Shown in pieces: positions 51,321 to 60,640 of a DNA stretch of 64,000 bases; within the stretch, counting starts at the first letter, position 1, and every line of letters starts with the position of its first letter. The translations under genes were made by a program, and so were the position numbers. Source of the stretch: Nocardia rhizosphaerihabitans (GTDB taxonomy: Bacteria; Actinomycetota; Actinomycetes; Mycobacteriales; Mycobacteriaceae). The notes beneath the pieces were generated by a model that ran no database searches, was not told where the DNA came from, and worked only from the letters and a program-made list of their open reading frames with translations. The DNA is taken from contig NZ_BMNE01000001.1 of the NCBI RefSeq assembly GCF_014646295.1, forward strand, positions 806,001 to 870,000, given 5' to 3'.

Positions 51321-53005
51321 CGTGACATCTCCTTCGGCCGAGCCTGGCCGGCACCGCGTTCCCTGGCGATCTGCTGCACCGAGCCGAGACCGTTCACCGA
51401 CGGCTTCGCCCAGAACGGCGAGCGCGCGGCGAGCATCATCAGCGGTGCGGTGACCAGGTAGAGCACGATCACGTCGAGGACGGTGGTGATACCGAGGGTG
51501 AAGGCGAAGCCCTTCACCTGACCGGCGGCGAGCAGGTACAGCACGACCGAGGCGATCAGGCTGACGGTCTTACCGGACAGGTTGGTGCGCTGCGCCCTTG
51601 CCCAGCCGCGCGGCACCGCCGAGCGGAAGCTGCGGCCCTCGCGCATCTCGTCCTTGATGCGTTCGAAGAACACGACGAACGAGTCGGCGGTGAGGCCGAT
51701 ACCGATGATCAGACCGGCGATACCGGCCAGATCGAGGGTGAAGCCGATCCAGCGCCCGAGCAGCACGATGATGCCGTAGACGGCGGCACCGGCGGCGAGC
51801 AGCGAGAACCCGGCCAGCAGACCGAGCATCCGGTACACCAGCAGGCAGTACAGCAGCACCGCGATCAGGCCGACCGCGCCTGCCAGCAGACCCGCCTTGA
51901 GCGAGGACAGGCCGAGGGTGGCCGAGACGGTCTCGGCTTCCGAGGTCTGGAACGACAGCGGCAGCGAACCGTACTTCAGCGTGTTGGCCAGCTCGGCCGC
52001 GCTGTCGGCGGTGAAGCTGCCCGAGATCGAGGTGCGCCCGCCCAGCTGCGGACCCTGCTGCACCTGCGGGGCGCTGACCACCTTCGAGTCGAGCACGAAC
52101 GCGACCCGCTTGTAGACGTATTCACCGGTCAGATCGGACCAGGCGTCGGCACCGGCGGACTTGAACTCCAGGTTCACCTCGTGCCGGGCCTGCTGAGCGT
52201 TCAGGCCGGAGGTCGCGTCGGCGATCTCCTGGCCATCGATGCGGCTGGGGCCGAGCAGGAACACCTCGGTGCCGTCCTGCGAGCAGGTGACCAGCGGCAG
52301 CGCCGGGTCGTCGTTGCCTGCCAGCGGGTCGGGCTTGGTGCAGTCCATGCTCGCCACGGCGACCTGCTGCACGGCCTGATCGGTGCTCTGCCGCAGCGCC
52401 TTGGCGTCGGCGATCTCCTTGGCCTGCTGCTGCTGGATGCTGCCGCCACCGGGAGCCGGGGTCGGCGTCGGCGGTGCCTGCGCCGGGAACACCCGCGACT
52501 GCGGGGCCGGGGTGGTCGGCTCGCCTGCCGCGGGAGCGGTGGTCTCAGCGGGCGCGGGGGTATCCGTCGCCGGGGTCTGCGGTGCGCCGGGCTGGGTCGG
52601 GGGCACCTGGGCGCCACCGGCCTGCGGCTGAGTGGCCGCCAGCACGGGACGGATGTAGAGCTTGGCGGTGGTGGCCAGCGCGCGGGCCTGCTGGCTGTCC
52701 TCGCCGGGCACCGTGATGACGATGTTGTCGCCGTCGATGACCACTTCGGAGCCGGAGACGCCGAGACCGTTGACCCGGTTCTCGATGATCTCCTGGGCCT
52801 TCTTCAGGCTGTCCTGGCTCGGCCTGCTGCCGTCGGGGGTGCGCGCGGTCAGGGTGACGCGGGTGCCGCCCTGCAGGTCGATACCGAGCTTGGGCGTGGG
52901 GGAATGATCACCGGTGAAGAACACCAGCGCGTAGATCACGGCCAGCAGCGCGGCGTAGACGCCGAGCAGCCGGAACGGATGCGCCGATCCCTGGGAAGGT
53001 GGCAC
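51317..53005 (-). CDS. secD: Protein translocase subunit SecD
   Basis: The 562-residue protein has six membrane helices and SecD motifs (GIDLQGGTRVTL, LGLSSLKAGLLAG, GIGLTADSFVVFFERIKDEM). Between about residues 130 and 195 there is a Pro/Thr/Ala/Gln-rich low-complexity linker. It pairs with SecF. GTG start at 53003-53005 follows AGGAG. It lies between yajC and secF as expected. Confidence 0.97.
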   Translation of the reverse strand: MPPSQGSAHPFRLLGVYAALLAVIYALVFFTGDHSPTPKLGIDLQGGTRVTLTARTPDGSRPSQDSLKKAQEIIENRVNGLGVSGSEVVIDGDNIVITVPGEDSQQARALATTAKLYIRPVLAATQPQAGGAQVPPTQPGAPQTPATDTPAPAETTAPAAGEPTTPAPQSRVFPAQAPPTPTPAPGGGSIQQQQAKEIADAKALRQSTDQAVQQVAVASMDCTKPDPLAGNDDPALPLVTCSQDGTEVFLLGPSRIDGQEIADATSGLNAQQARHEVNLEFKSAGADAWSDLTGEYVYKRVAFVLDSKVVSAPQVQQGPQLGGRTSISGSFTADSAAELANTLKYGSLPLSFQTSEAETVSATLGLSSLKAGLLAGAVGLIAVLLYCLLVYRMLGLLAGFSLLAAGAAVYGIIVLLGRWIGFTLDLAGIAGLIIGIGLTADSFVVFFERIKDEMREGRSFRSAVPRGWARAQRTNLSGKTVSLIASVVLYLLAAGQVKGFAFTLGITTVLDVIVLYLVTAPLMMLAARSPFWAKPSVNGLGSVQQIARERGAGQARPKEMSR

Positions 53006-53111
53006 AGCAGGTCATCTCCTAGGCGGAAGTCGAGGTCGGAACGGTGGGCACGGCAGTGCCCGCGCCGGGTGCGCGACGCGGAGCGCGCGCACCCGGCGAT
53101 GACGGGAGTGA

Positions 53112-53453
53112 TCAGTCCTTGGTCAGCCGGGTCTCGGTCTGATCCGCGGACTCCTCGACGGGGGCGTCGGTCGCGGCGGTGGTCTCCTCGGCCGCCTGCT
53201 CCTCGGCACGCACCTCACGGATCGCCTGACGCAGCCAGGTAGTCACGACCTCCTCGGCGATCTCCAGGTCGACGGTGGTGTCGTCGAGGTCTACGACGGT
53301 GCCGTACAGGCCCGACGTGGTGATGACCTGGTCACCGACCTTCAGACCCTCCTGCATGCTCGAGACCTTCTCGGCCTCCCGCTTCTGTTTGCGGATACCG
53401 AAGAACATCGGCACGAGCAGGGCGAGGATCAGCAGCGGAAACAGGAAGTCCAT
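53112..53453 (-). CDS. yajC: Preprotein translocase subunit YajC
   Basis: The 113-residue protein has one N-terminal membrane helix, the YajC motif VGDQVITTSGLYGTV and an acidic tail. It is an accessory of SecDF. 106 bp separate it from secD. Confidence 0.95.
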   Translation of the reverse strand: MDFLFPLLILALLVPMFFGIRKQKREAEKVSSMQEGLKVGDQVITTSGLYGTVVDLDDTTVDLEIAEEVVTTWLRQAIREVRAEEQAAEETTAATDAPVEESADQTETRLTKD

Positions 53454-53556
53454 CGTCGAAGTCAGTCCCTAGTCAGTGGTGGACGTGCAAGTACGCCTGA
53501 CAGTCTGCCAGTTCCCGGCCGCGGCGACACACCGGACACCGACGCGCGCGGGAAAA

Positions 53557-53590
53557 CGGCCCCGGTCCGCGGTGACGCGATCCGGGGCCG
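53557..53590 (-). terminator. Terminator after the monooxygenase gene
   Basis: CGGCCCCGG (53557-53565) and its complement CCGGGGCCG (53582-53590) form a 9-bp stem. Reading in the minus direction it follows the monooxygenase stop codon by about 20 bp and is followed by TTTT. Confidence 0.65.
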
Positions 53591-53609
53591 GGCAGTGCGC
53601 TGTGGCCGC

Positions 53610-55097
53610 TCAGGCGCGGCCGTAGGTGTAGTCGTCGAGGGGGAAGGTGACCGCCTCGCGGTGCGCGTTGGCGGTGCTGGTCGGGCGCAGCAGCGCCGCT
53701 TCACCGTGCTGGTTGAAGTAGTAGCTGCGCGCGGTGGCGCAGTCACCGCCGTAGAAGACCGAGCTGCCCAGCTTGCCGGTGACCCGGTCCAGGAACTCGG
53801 CGTTGGCCCGCTCGGTGACCTCGAAGGTCCGCTCCCCGCGCCGGAACAGCTCGGTGAACAGCCTGCCCATGTGCTTCATCTGCGCCTCGATGGTGGTGAA
53901 GTACGACAGCCCGCTGTAGGAGTAGGGGCTGTTGAGGCTCAGGAAGTTGGGGAACTTGGGCACGGTGATGCCCTCGTAGGCCTGGAAACGGTTGTCGCGC
54001 CAGAACTTTCCGAGGTTCACCCCGTCGCGGCCGACGATCTCGATGGCCGGGAAGTTCACGTCCCACAGGTTGAAGCCGGTGGCAAGCAGCAGGGTGTCGA
54101 TCTCGGTCTTGTGCCCGTCCGCGGTGACGATGCCGTCGGGTTCGACGTGGTCGATCGAGTTCGTCTCCAGCCGCACGTGCGGTTCGTTGAACGTCTTGAA
54201 GTACTGGTTGGAGAAGGTCGGGCGCTTGCAGCCGAAGTCGTAGTGCGGGGTGAGTTTGGCCCTGGTGTCCTTGTCGCGTACCTGCGCGAACAGGTGCGCC
54301 TTGGCCAGCGCGGCGGCCGCCTTGTTCAGCGGCTTGGCCTGCGCGTAGTGCAGCACGCCGACGACCATCAGCGCCTCGAGCATGCCCGTGTTGACCAGCC
54401 GGGCCGCCTTCTGGGTCAGCGGCACCTTGGCGAACATCTCCTGGACGACGCCGGGAATCGGGGCGTCGACCTTGGGCACCACCCAGATGGGCGTGCGCTG
54501 GAAGACGGTCAGCGCGTCGACCTTCTTGGCCACCTCGGGCACGAGCTGGACCGCGGTGGCCCCGGTGCCGATGATGGCGGCCTTGCGCCCGGTCAGGTCG
54601 TAGCCGGCGTCCCAGTCGGTGGTGTGGATGATCTTGCCGGCGAAGGACTCGATGCCGGGGAACGGCGGAGTGTAGGGCTGGGACAGGAACCCCGTCGCCG
54701 CGAGCAGGTAGCGCGCCGTGACGGTCTCCCCGCCGGCGATCGAGACCACCCACTGCTGGTTGTCCTCGTCCCAGCGCGCGCCGTCGACTGTGGTGCCGAA
54801 CCGCATCCGCCTGCGCAGGTCGTACTTGTCGGCGACGTGCTCGGCGTACTTCTTGAGCTCGGCGCCGGGGGCGAACAGCCGGGTCCAGTGCGGATTCGGC
54901 TCGAAGGAGTAGGAGTAGGTAACAGAGGCGATGTCGACCGCGAGGCCGGGATACCGGTTCACATGCCAGGTACCGCCGAGGTCGTCCTCACGCTCGAGGA
55001 TGACGAAATCATGCAGTCCGAGCCGGTCGAGCTCGATGGCGGCGCCGATGCCGCCGAATCCCGCCCCGACCACGACCGCGTCCAACTGAGGTGCCAC
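53610..55097 (-). CDS. Flavin-dependent Baeyer-Villiger-type monooxygenase
   Basis: The 495-residue protein has an N-terminal FAD motif GAGFGGIGAAIEL, the BVMO fingerprint FAGKIIHTTDW (FxGxxxHxxxW), a second NADPH motif GTGATAVQLV and a C-terminal cap. Such enzymes oxygenate ketones or heteroatoms; the substrate is unknown. The GTG at 55095-55097 follows GGAGG. It diverges from a TetR gene with an inverted repeat between, suggesting local regulation. Confidence 0.9.
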   Translation of the reverse strand: MAPQLDAVVVGAGFGGIGAAIELDRLGLHDFVILEREDDLGGTWHVNRYPGLAVDIASVTYSYSFEPNPHWTRLFAPGAELKKYAEHVADKYDLRRRMRFGTTVDGARWDEDNQQWVVSIAGGETVTARYLLAATGFLSQPYTPPFPGIESFAGKIIHTTDWDAGYDLTGRKAAIIGTGATAVQLVPEVAKKVDALTVFQRTPIWVVPKVDAPIPGVVQEMFAKVPLTQKAARLVNTGMLEALMVVGVLHYAQAKPLNKAAAALAKAHLFAQVRDKDTRAKLTPHYDFGCKRPTFSNQYFKTFNEPHVRLETNSIDHVEPDGIVTADGHKTEIDTLLLATGFNLWDVNFPAIEIVGRDGVNLGKFWRDNRFQAYEGITVPKFPNFLSLNSPYSYSGLSYFTTIEAQMKHMGRLFTELFRRGERTFEVTERANAEFLDRVTGKLGSSVFYGGDCATARSYYFNQHGEAALLRPTSTANAHREAVTFPLDDYTYGRA

Positions 55098-55119
55098 GCC
55101 GAACCTCCACATACATCAG

Positions 55120-55140
55120 GTGTCTGTTACAGAATGACAC
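55120..55140. promoter_or_regulatory. Inverted repeat GTGTC-N11-GACAC in the divergent promoter
   Basis: GTGTC (55120-55124) and GACAC (55136-55140) flank an inner palindrome CTGTTACAG. The 78-bp region between the monooxygenase and TetR genes holds no other repeat, so this is the likely TetR operator. Confidence 0.6.
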
Positions 55141-55175
55141 ATCATTCCGCTTGCGGCGACAGTAACATCGGCGAG

Positions 55176-55805
55176 GTGACGAAGCCATCCGCCCGCGTCG
55201 AACAGCGCAAAGCCGAATTGCGCAAGGAGATCATCGATACCGCGTTCGACTGCTTTTCCGACAAGGGCTATCACGCCACCGGCATCGCCGACATCGCCGT
55301 GCGCCTCGGCATCGGCCACGGCACCTTCTACCGGTACTTCGCCAACAAACGCGACATCATCGACCACGTCATCGACGACATCACCAGCCGCATCTTCACC
55401 TCACTGGAGAACGAGCTGAGCCCCGAGACCGCGACCACCCTCGACGAGTACGCCGAACTGCTGGATCGGATCGGCGACGCGCTCAACCGCGTGCTGCTCG
55501 AGGACCCACGGGTACCGCAGTTGCTGCTGTTCCACGCGACCGGCATAGACGACGAGCTCACCGCCCGGGTGTTCGGTCTGGTCGACAGCACCGAGATCGT
55601 CATCTCCGGCTATCTGGACCACGGTGTCCGACTGGGTTATCTGCGCCCTGACCTGGATACCGCCACGACAGCGAAAGCGGCGATGGGGATGGTGGTGGCC
55701 GGCATCGTGCACGGCATGCGAACCCCGGATCCGGCGCTGCTGGCGGTGTACAGTCACGCGGTACGGCGGCTGTTCATCGAGGGCGTTCGAGTTGCTGCGC
55801 GATGA
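55176..55805 (+). CDS. TetR-family transcriptional regulator
   Basis: The 209-residue protein has an N-terminal HTH (IIDTAFDCFSDKGYHATGIA, then GIGHGTFYRYFANKRD). The C-terminal ligand domain is helical. It is divergent from the monooxygenase and probably represses it and itself. The GTG at 55176 is preferred because an earlier in-frame ATG at 55136 would lie inside the inverted repeat. Confidence 0.85.
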   Translation: MTKPSARVEQRKAELRKEIIDTAFDCFSDKGYHATGIADIAVRLGIGHGTFYRYFANKRDIIDHVIDDITSRIFTSLENELSPETATTLDEYAELLDRIGDALNRVLLEDPRVPQLLLFHATGIDDELTARVFGLVDSTEIVISGYLDHGVRLGYLRPDLDTATTAKAAMGMVVAGIVHGMRTPDPALLAVYSHAVRRLFIEGVRVAAR

Positions 55806-55841
55806 CGAAAACCCGTGGGATAGAAGGGCAATCCTGACACA

Positions 55842-56420
55842 ATGACCGCTGTGACGCCCGACGACGTGAGCCGCACCCACTTCGCCATGCCGACCCTGGG
55901 ACATCGCGGCTACCACGCGGACGAGGTCGACGCGTTCCTGGAACTGGTCTCGGCCACCCTCGACGGCCAGGGCGCCCTCACCGCCGACGACATTCGTCAC
56001 GTGCACTTCGGCGCACCGCGTTTCGGCGGCCGCGGCTATCAGGCCGATCAGGTCGACGACTTCCTCGACCGGGTCAGGACCGAGCTCGAATACCGCCAGA
56101 AGGGCGGCGCCCCGGTGCCCGCGGCCCGGCTCGGCGACGACGTCGCGGAGATGCTCACTCCCGACGACGTGCACCGCATGCGGTTCAGCCAGTCGGCGGT
56201 CGGCAGGCGCGGCTACCACGAGGAAGAGGTCGACGCGTTCCTCGATCTGGTCGCTGCGACGCTGGCCCACAACGGCCCGGGCAGCCTGACCTCGGAAGAC
56301 GTGCGCGGCGTCCGGTTCACCGACACCCGGCTGGGCACCCGCGGGTACTCCCGCGAGGAAGTGGACGCGTTCATCGACCTGGTGATCACCGCGCTCGAGC
56401 ACGCCGAGCGCAGGCATTAG
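55842..56420 (+). CDS. Protein made of four DivIVA-type N-terminal repeats
   Basis: The 192-residue protein contains four copies of a 38-residue unit at about 5-42, 47-84, 106-143 and 150-187: (T/S)xDDVxxxxF...G(x)RGYxxxEVDAFL(D/E)LV. This is the lipid-binding head of DivIVA/Wag31, without the coiled coil that normally follows. It starts 36 bp after the TetR gene. Possible roles are polar membrane targeting or scaffold interaction. Confidence 0.85.
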   Translation: MTAVTPDDVSRTHFAMPTLGHRGYHADEVDAFLELVSATLDGQGALTADDIRHVHFGAPRFGGRGYQADQVDDFLDRVRTELEYRQKGGAPVPAARLGDDVAEMLTPDDVHRMRFSQSAVGRRGYHEEEVDAFLDLVAATLAHNGPGSLTSEDVRGVRFTDTRLGTRGYSREEVDAFIDLVITALEHAERRH

Positions 56421-56460
56421 GCGGCCGAGAACCCGCGGCACCAGCCGCCGAGGACACAGC

Positions 56461-56973
56461 TCAGCCCTGGATGCTGTGCAGTTCGGCTTCGCGCAGGTCG
56501 TCCGGGAAGACGTAGCGGCGGAACGCCCAGAAGCGGAACGCCATCGCCAGCAGCACGCCGAGGATCTGCCCGGACACGAAGTTGGCGACCGCCTGCACCA
56601 CCGGATCCACATGCGGCACCCGCAGATTCAGCACGTAGAGCGAGATGGCCTGCGGAATCATGGTGACGCCGATGCCGAGGGCGCTGATCGTGAAGAACAG
56701 CGCGGCCTCGTGACTGCGCTGCCTGCCGCCGCGGGTGCGGAAGGACCATTCGCGGTTGAGGATGTAGGAGGCGATGGTCGCGATCAGCGCGCCGAGCAAC
56801 CGCGCGGTCAGCGGCTTCTCGCCGAGCACGGTCAGCTTCACCGCGTACACGACACCGGTGTCGATGAACCAGGTGATTCCGCCGACCACCGCGAACTTCA
56901 GGAGCTCCCGATGCTTCAGGAGCTGGGAACGCAACGGCTCGGGGAGGCGCTGCACCACCGCATGGACTGCCAC
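56461..56973 (-). CDS. GtrA-family membrane protein
   Basis: The 170-residue protein has four membrane helices of the GtrA family (LLKFAVVGGITWFIDTGVVY, LNREWSFRTRGG loop, final AMAFRFWAFRRYVFP). GtrA proteins are thought to move lipid-linked sugars for envelope glycans. The GTG at 56971-56973 (VAVHAVVQRLPEPLR) is used. It converges with the DivIVA-repeat gene. Confidence 0.85.
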   Translation of the reverse strand: MAVHAVVQRLPEPLRSQLLKHRELLKFAVVGGITWFIDTGVVYAVKLTVLGEKPLTARLLGALIATIASYILNREWSFRTRGGRQRSHEAALFFTISALGIGVTMIPQAISLYVLNLRVPHVDPVVQAVANFVSGQILGVLLAMAFRFWAFRRYVFPDDLREAELHSIQG

Positions 56974-57026
56974 AGGGCCGACAGTAGACGACGATCCGGC
57001 ACCGCGCCCGCCCGGTGTCGACCGGC

Positions 57027-58121
57027 TCAGTCGAGCAGATCCATGCTCGGGTGTGGTTCGCGGCCACGCACTTCGATGGCGCCGATGACCAGATCCGGTG
57101 GCGGCACCAGCCCGAGGTGCTCCCAGGCGGCGGCGGTCGCGACCCGGCCGCGGGGTGTGCGGGCGACCAGTCCGGCGCGCACCAGGAACGGCTCGCACAC
57201 CTCTTCCACGGTGGCCGCTTCCTCGCCGACGGCGACCGCGAGCGTGGACACACCCACCGGTCCCCCGCCGAACCCGCGCACCAGCGCGCCGAGGACGGCG
57301 CGGTCGAGCCGGTCGAGGCCGAGCACGTCGACGTCGTAGACCTCGAGCGCGGCCATCGCGATCGGATGGGTGATCACGCCGTCCGCCCTGACCTCGGCGA
57401 AGTCGCGGACCCGGCGCAGCAGGCGGTTGGCGATGCGTGGCGTGCCGCGGGAGCGTCCGGCCACCTCGGCGGCGGCGTCGTGGTCGATCTGCACGCCCAG
57501 GATGCGGGCCGAACGCTGCAGGATCCGCAGCAGTTCGCCGGGTTCGTAGAAGTCCATGTGGCCGGTGAAGCCGAAGCGGTCGCGCAGCGGGCCGGTGAGC
57601 GCGCCCGATCGGGTGGTCGCGCCGACCAGGGTGAACGGGGCGATGTCGAGCGGGATCGAGGTGGCGCCCGGACCCTTGCCGACCACCACGTCGACGCGGA
57701 AGTCCTCCATCGCCAGGTACAGCATTTCCTCGGCGGGGCGGGCCATCCGGTGGATCTCGTCGATGAACAGCACATCGCCTTCGACCAGGTTCGACAGCAT
57801 GGCGGCGAGGTCGCCCGCGCGCTCCAGGGCGGGCCCCGAGGTGATGCGCAAAGCGGTGCCGAGTTCGGCGGCGATGATCATCGCCATGCTGGTCTTGCCG
57901 AGGCCGGGCGGGCCCGACAGCAGCACGTGGTCGGGGGTGGCTCCACGCTGTTTGGCGCCGCGCAGCACCAGGGCGAGCTGTTCGCGGACCCGGGGCTGGC
58001 CGATGAAGTCGTCGAGCGAGGTGGGGCGCAGGCCGGTCTCGGCTTCGCCGTCGGAGTGCAGATACCGCGCGGTGAGCGCGGATTCGTCGGTCTCGAAGTC
58101 GTCGGTCTCGAAGTCGTCCAT
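57027..58121 (-). CDS. ruvB: Holliday junction branch migration helicase RuvB
   Basis: The 364-residue protein has an AAA+ ATPase with Walker [11 protein letters not shown], Walker [11 protein letters not shown] and a C-terminal winged-helix RuvB domain. The N terminus has a small DNA-encoded repeat ([12 protein letters not shown]). It moves Holliday junctions with RuvA. It begins 3 bp after ruvA, last in ruvC-ruvA-ruvB. Confidence 0.98.
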   Translation of the reverse strand: MDDFETDDFETDESALTARYLHSDGEAETGLRPTSLDDFIGQPRVREQLALVLRGAKQRGATPDHVLLSGPPGLGKTSMAMIIAAELGTALRITSGPALERAGDLAAMLSNLVEGDVLFIDEIHRMARPAEEMLYLAMEDFRVDVVVGKGPGATSIPLDIAPFTLVGATTRSGALTGPLRDRFGFTGHMDFYEPGELLRILQRSARILGVQIDHDAAAEVAGRSRGTPRIANRLLRRVRDFAEVRADGVITHPIAMAALEVYDVDVLGLDRLDRAVLGALVRGFGGGPVGVSTLAVAVGEEAATVEEVCEPFLVRAGLVARTPRGRVATAAAWEHLGLVPPPDLVIGAIEVRGREPHPSMDLLD

Positions 58122-58124
58122 GAC

Positions 58125-58724
58125 CTACCTGTTCTTGCCGAGCAGGCCGAGGGCGGCGCGCAGGGCAACGGAGGTGGTGGCGGCAGGCTGGTCGGCCAGC
58201 ACGGTGTCGACGGCCTGTTCGGCCTGTTTGGCGGGGAAACCGAGACCGACGAGCGCTTCGGCGACCTGCTCGCGCACCGGCGTGACCGGGACCTGCGCGC
58301 CGGGCGGGCCCGCGGGCACCGGCACCAGGTTCACCTTGTCGCGCAGTTCGACGACCATGCGTTCGGCGCCGCGCTTGCCGATGCCGGGGACCCTGGTCAG
58401 CGCGGCGACATTGCTCTCGGCCAGTGCTTTTCGCAGTGCTTCCGGCTCGAGCACGGCCAGCACGGCCATCGCCAGGCGCGGGCCGACGCCGGAGACGGTC
58501 TGCAGCAGGCCGAACAGGTCGCGGGCCTCGGTGTCGGCGAAGCCGAACAGCGTCATCGAGTCCTCGCGCACGATCATCGCCGTGTACAACCGGGCTTCCT
58601 CGCCGCGGCTGAGCCCGGCCAGCGTCGCCGGCGTGACATTGAGCCGGTATCCGACCCCCGCGGCCTCGATCACCACATGGTCGAGCGCGATCTCGCGCAC
58701 CTCGCCGCGTACCGACGCGATCAC
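58125..58724 (-). CDS. ruvA: Holliday junction DNA helicase RuvA
   Basis: The 199-residue protein has the OB-fold N terminus ([11 protein letters not shown]), two helix-hairpin-helix motifs ([27 protein letters not shown]) and the C-terminal RuvB-binding domain. The GTG at 58722-58724 overlaps the ruvC stop codon (GTGA). Confidence 0.97.
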   Translation of the reverse strand: MIASVRGEVREIALDHVVIEAAGVGYRLNVTPATLAGLSRGEEARLYTAMIVREDSMTLFGFADTEARDLFGLLQTVSGVGPRLAMAVLAVLEPEALRKALAESNVAALTRVPGIGKRGAERMVVELRDKVNLVPVPAGPPGAQVPVTPVREQVAEALVGLGFPAKQAEQAVDTVLADQPAATTSVALRAALGLLGKNR

Positions 58725-59290
58725 CCGCGCACCACCTTCCGTTGTTCGGCCAGCCGTTGTTCGTAGCGGCGGCGGACCTCGTCCGCCTGTGCCTGCGCGG
58801 CCGCCATCCGGTCCATCAGCGGCGCCCGCCAACAATGACAGATCGCCAGGGCCAGCGCGTCGGCGGCGTCGGCCGGTTTCGGGGCGACCTGCAACCCGAG
58901 GATCCGGGTCACCATGGCGGTGACCTGTGCCTTGTCGGCGGTGCCGTTGCCGGTGACGGCGGCCTTCACCTCACTGGGCGTGTGGAAAGCGACCTTGATC
59001 CCGCGCCGTGCCGCGGCCAGCGCGATCACGCCGCCCGCCTGCGCGGTCCCCATCGCGGTTCGCACGTTGTGCTGGGCGAAGACTCGTTCGATGGCGACGG
59101 CTTCGGGACGGTGCGTATCCATCCATTCCTCGGCGGCATCGGCGACGGCCATCAGCCGCAACGCCAGCTCCGCTTCGGGCGGTGTCCGCACCACCCCGAC
59201 GTCGAGCGCGACGACCTTGCGCCCCGGCCCACTGTCCACCATGCTGAGCCCGCACCGGGTGAGCCCGGGATCGACGCCCATCACCCGCAC
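58721..59290 (-). CDS. ruvC: Crossover junction endodeoxyribonuclease RuvC
   Basis: The 189-residue protein has the RuvC catalytic acids: Asp in [10 protein letters not shown] near the N terminus, Glu in [10 protein letters not shown], and the C-terminal Asp pair in [11 protein letters not shown]. The GTG at 59288-59290 (preceded by AAGGGG) matches the usual RuvC start; a GTG at 59311 lies inside the SOS box and is unlikely. It resolves Holliday junctions. It is the first gene of ruvCAB. Confidence 0.95.
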   Translation of the reverse strand: MRVMGVDPGLTRCGLSMVDSGPGRKVVALDVGVVRTPPEAELALRLMAVADAAEEWMDTHRPEAVAIERVFAQHNVRTAMGTAQAGGVIALAAARRGIKVAFHTPSEVKAAVTGNGTADKAQVTAMVTRILGLQVAPKPADAADALALAICHCWRAPLMDRMAAAQAQADEVRRRYEQRLAEQRKVVRG

Positions 59291-59309
59291 CGGCAGCCCC
59301 TTCGAAGAC

Positions 59310-59325
59310 ACGAACAGTTGTTCGA
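59310..59325 (-). promoter_or_regulatory. SOS box upstream of ruvC
   Basis: ACGAACAGTTGTTCGA fits the mycobacterial LexA box TCGAAC-N4-GTTCGA with one mismatch at the outermost base. It is 20 bp upstream of the ruvC start, consistent with LexA control of ruvCAB. Confidence 0.8.
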
Positions 59326-59463
59326 AAGTCTAGAGCATCCCGCCGCGGCCACCGACCAGCGACACGAGCGCCCCGGCGCGACAGCCGGGCAGGGACACGA
59401 TCCGGCCCCAGCGGTCAGTCGACGTCGAGAACCTTTCCGTCACGCCGGATCCGGCAGCTCGGG

Positions 59464-59974
59464 CTAGGTCAGTGCCGCGAGGAAGACCGCGAGCGCACGG
59501 TCGTCGAGCAGGACGAACCGCACCTGCTCCACCGCGGTCTCGGCGGATCGGACGGTGTCGACGGCGATGCGGGCGCCGTCGTCCATCGGCCAGCCGAAGA
59601 TCCCGGTGGAGATCGCGGGAAAGGCCACCGCGCGGGCGCCCAGTTCGTCTGCCACGCGCAGGGATTCGCGGTAGCAGGAGGCGAGCAGGTCCGAGCGGTC
59701 CTCGGCGACCGACCACACCGGGCCGACGGTGTGGATCACCCAGCGCGCGGGCAGCCGTCCCGGCGGTCGTCGCCACCGCCTGACCGGTCGCCAGGCCCTT
59801 GCCGTAGTGCGAGGCGCGCAGGTCGCGGCACGCGGACAGGATCTCCGGACCGCCCTTGCGGTGGATCGCGCCGTCGACGCCGCCACCACCCAGCAGCGAG
59901 GAGTTGGCGGCATTGACCACCGCGTCGACCCGCTGTTCGGTGATGTCCCCGCGCACCGCCTCGATTCGTGTCAC
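59464..59974 (-). pseudogene. Macro-domain (ADP-ribose-binding) protein with a one-base frameshift
   Basis: The reading frame from the GTG at 59974 gives [40 protein letters not shown]..., an O-acetyl-ADP-ribose deacetylase-like macro domain, up to ATTAG. Downstream the homologous protein continues in the next frame as ...[18 protein letters not shown]... to [15 protein letters not shown] and a C terminus ...VFLAALT. A single extra base (T at 59758 on the plus strand) explains the switch; removing it gives a 169-codon gene. It is a frameshifted gene or a sequence error. Confidence 0.8.
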
Positions 59975-60078
59975 AGGTCCATTGTGCTGGCCGTGCCGAG
60001 CACGACAGCACCGGATAGCGCGGCGTACCGTCGACACCGTCGCAGATCGTCGCTCCACCGAGTCGAGGAGAACCGCGC

Positions 60079-60579
60079 ATGCCCACACCCACCGGCGAGG
60101 TCCTGCCGACATCCGACGGCCGTGATCTGGTGATCACCCGGTCCCTGGGACTGCCGATCGAGGAGGTCTGGGCGCGGTTGACCGACCCGCACCTGACCGT
60201 GGCCTGGTACGGCGCCTGGGAGGGCGACGCGGGCACCGGCAACACCATCAGCGTGCAGATGCGGTTCGAGGAGGGCGAGCCGTGGACCGGGATGAACATC
60301 GACGACTGCACGCCGCCGATCCACCTCGGCCTGTCCGCGACCGACCAAATCGGGGTGTGGCGGCTGGAGGTGACGCTGCTCGACACCGGAGCGGCCACCG
60401 AGGTACGCCTGGTCCACCACCTCACCTCGGAGTACCAGCTGACCGAGATCCCGCAGATCGGTCCGGGCTGGGAGTACTACGCGGACATGTTCGTCGCCGC
60501 CTGCACCCACACCGAGCGACCGGACTTCGCCGACTACTACCCGGCCATGGCCGGCTACTACCAGCAGCGCGTGCTCTAG
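60079..60579 (+). CDS. SRPBCC/AHSA1-like domain protein
   Basis: The 166-residue protein resembles START/AHSA1-type ligand-binding folds ([44 protein letters not shown]). Small hydrophobic ligand binding is likely; the ligand is unknown. It is divergent from the macro-domain gene and converges on yebC with a shared hairpin. Confidence 0.8.
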   Translation: MPTPTGEVLPTSDGRDLVITRSLGLPIEEVWARLTDPHLTVAWYGAWEGDAGTGNTISVQMRFEEGEPWTGMNIDDCTPPIHLGLSATDQIGVWRLEVTLLDTGAATEVRLVHHLTSEYQLTEIPQIGPGWEYYADMFVAACTHTERPDFADYYPAMAGYYQQRVL

Positions 60580-60589
60580 CCGAAACACG

Positions 60590-60623
60590 AACCGCCCCAG
60601 CCGATGTCACGGCCGGGGCGGTT
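60590..60623. terminator. Hairpin between SRPBCC gene and yebC
   Basis: AACCGCCCC (60590-60598) and GGGGCGGTT (60615-60623) form a 9-bp stem just past the SRPBCC stop codon and upstream of the convergent yebC end. Confidence 0.65.
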
Positions 60624-60640
60624 GCGCGGTACTGCCTGAT

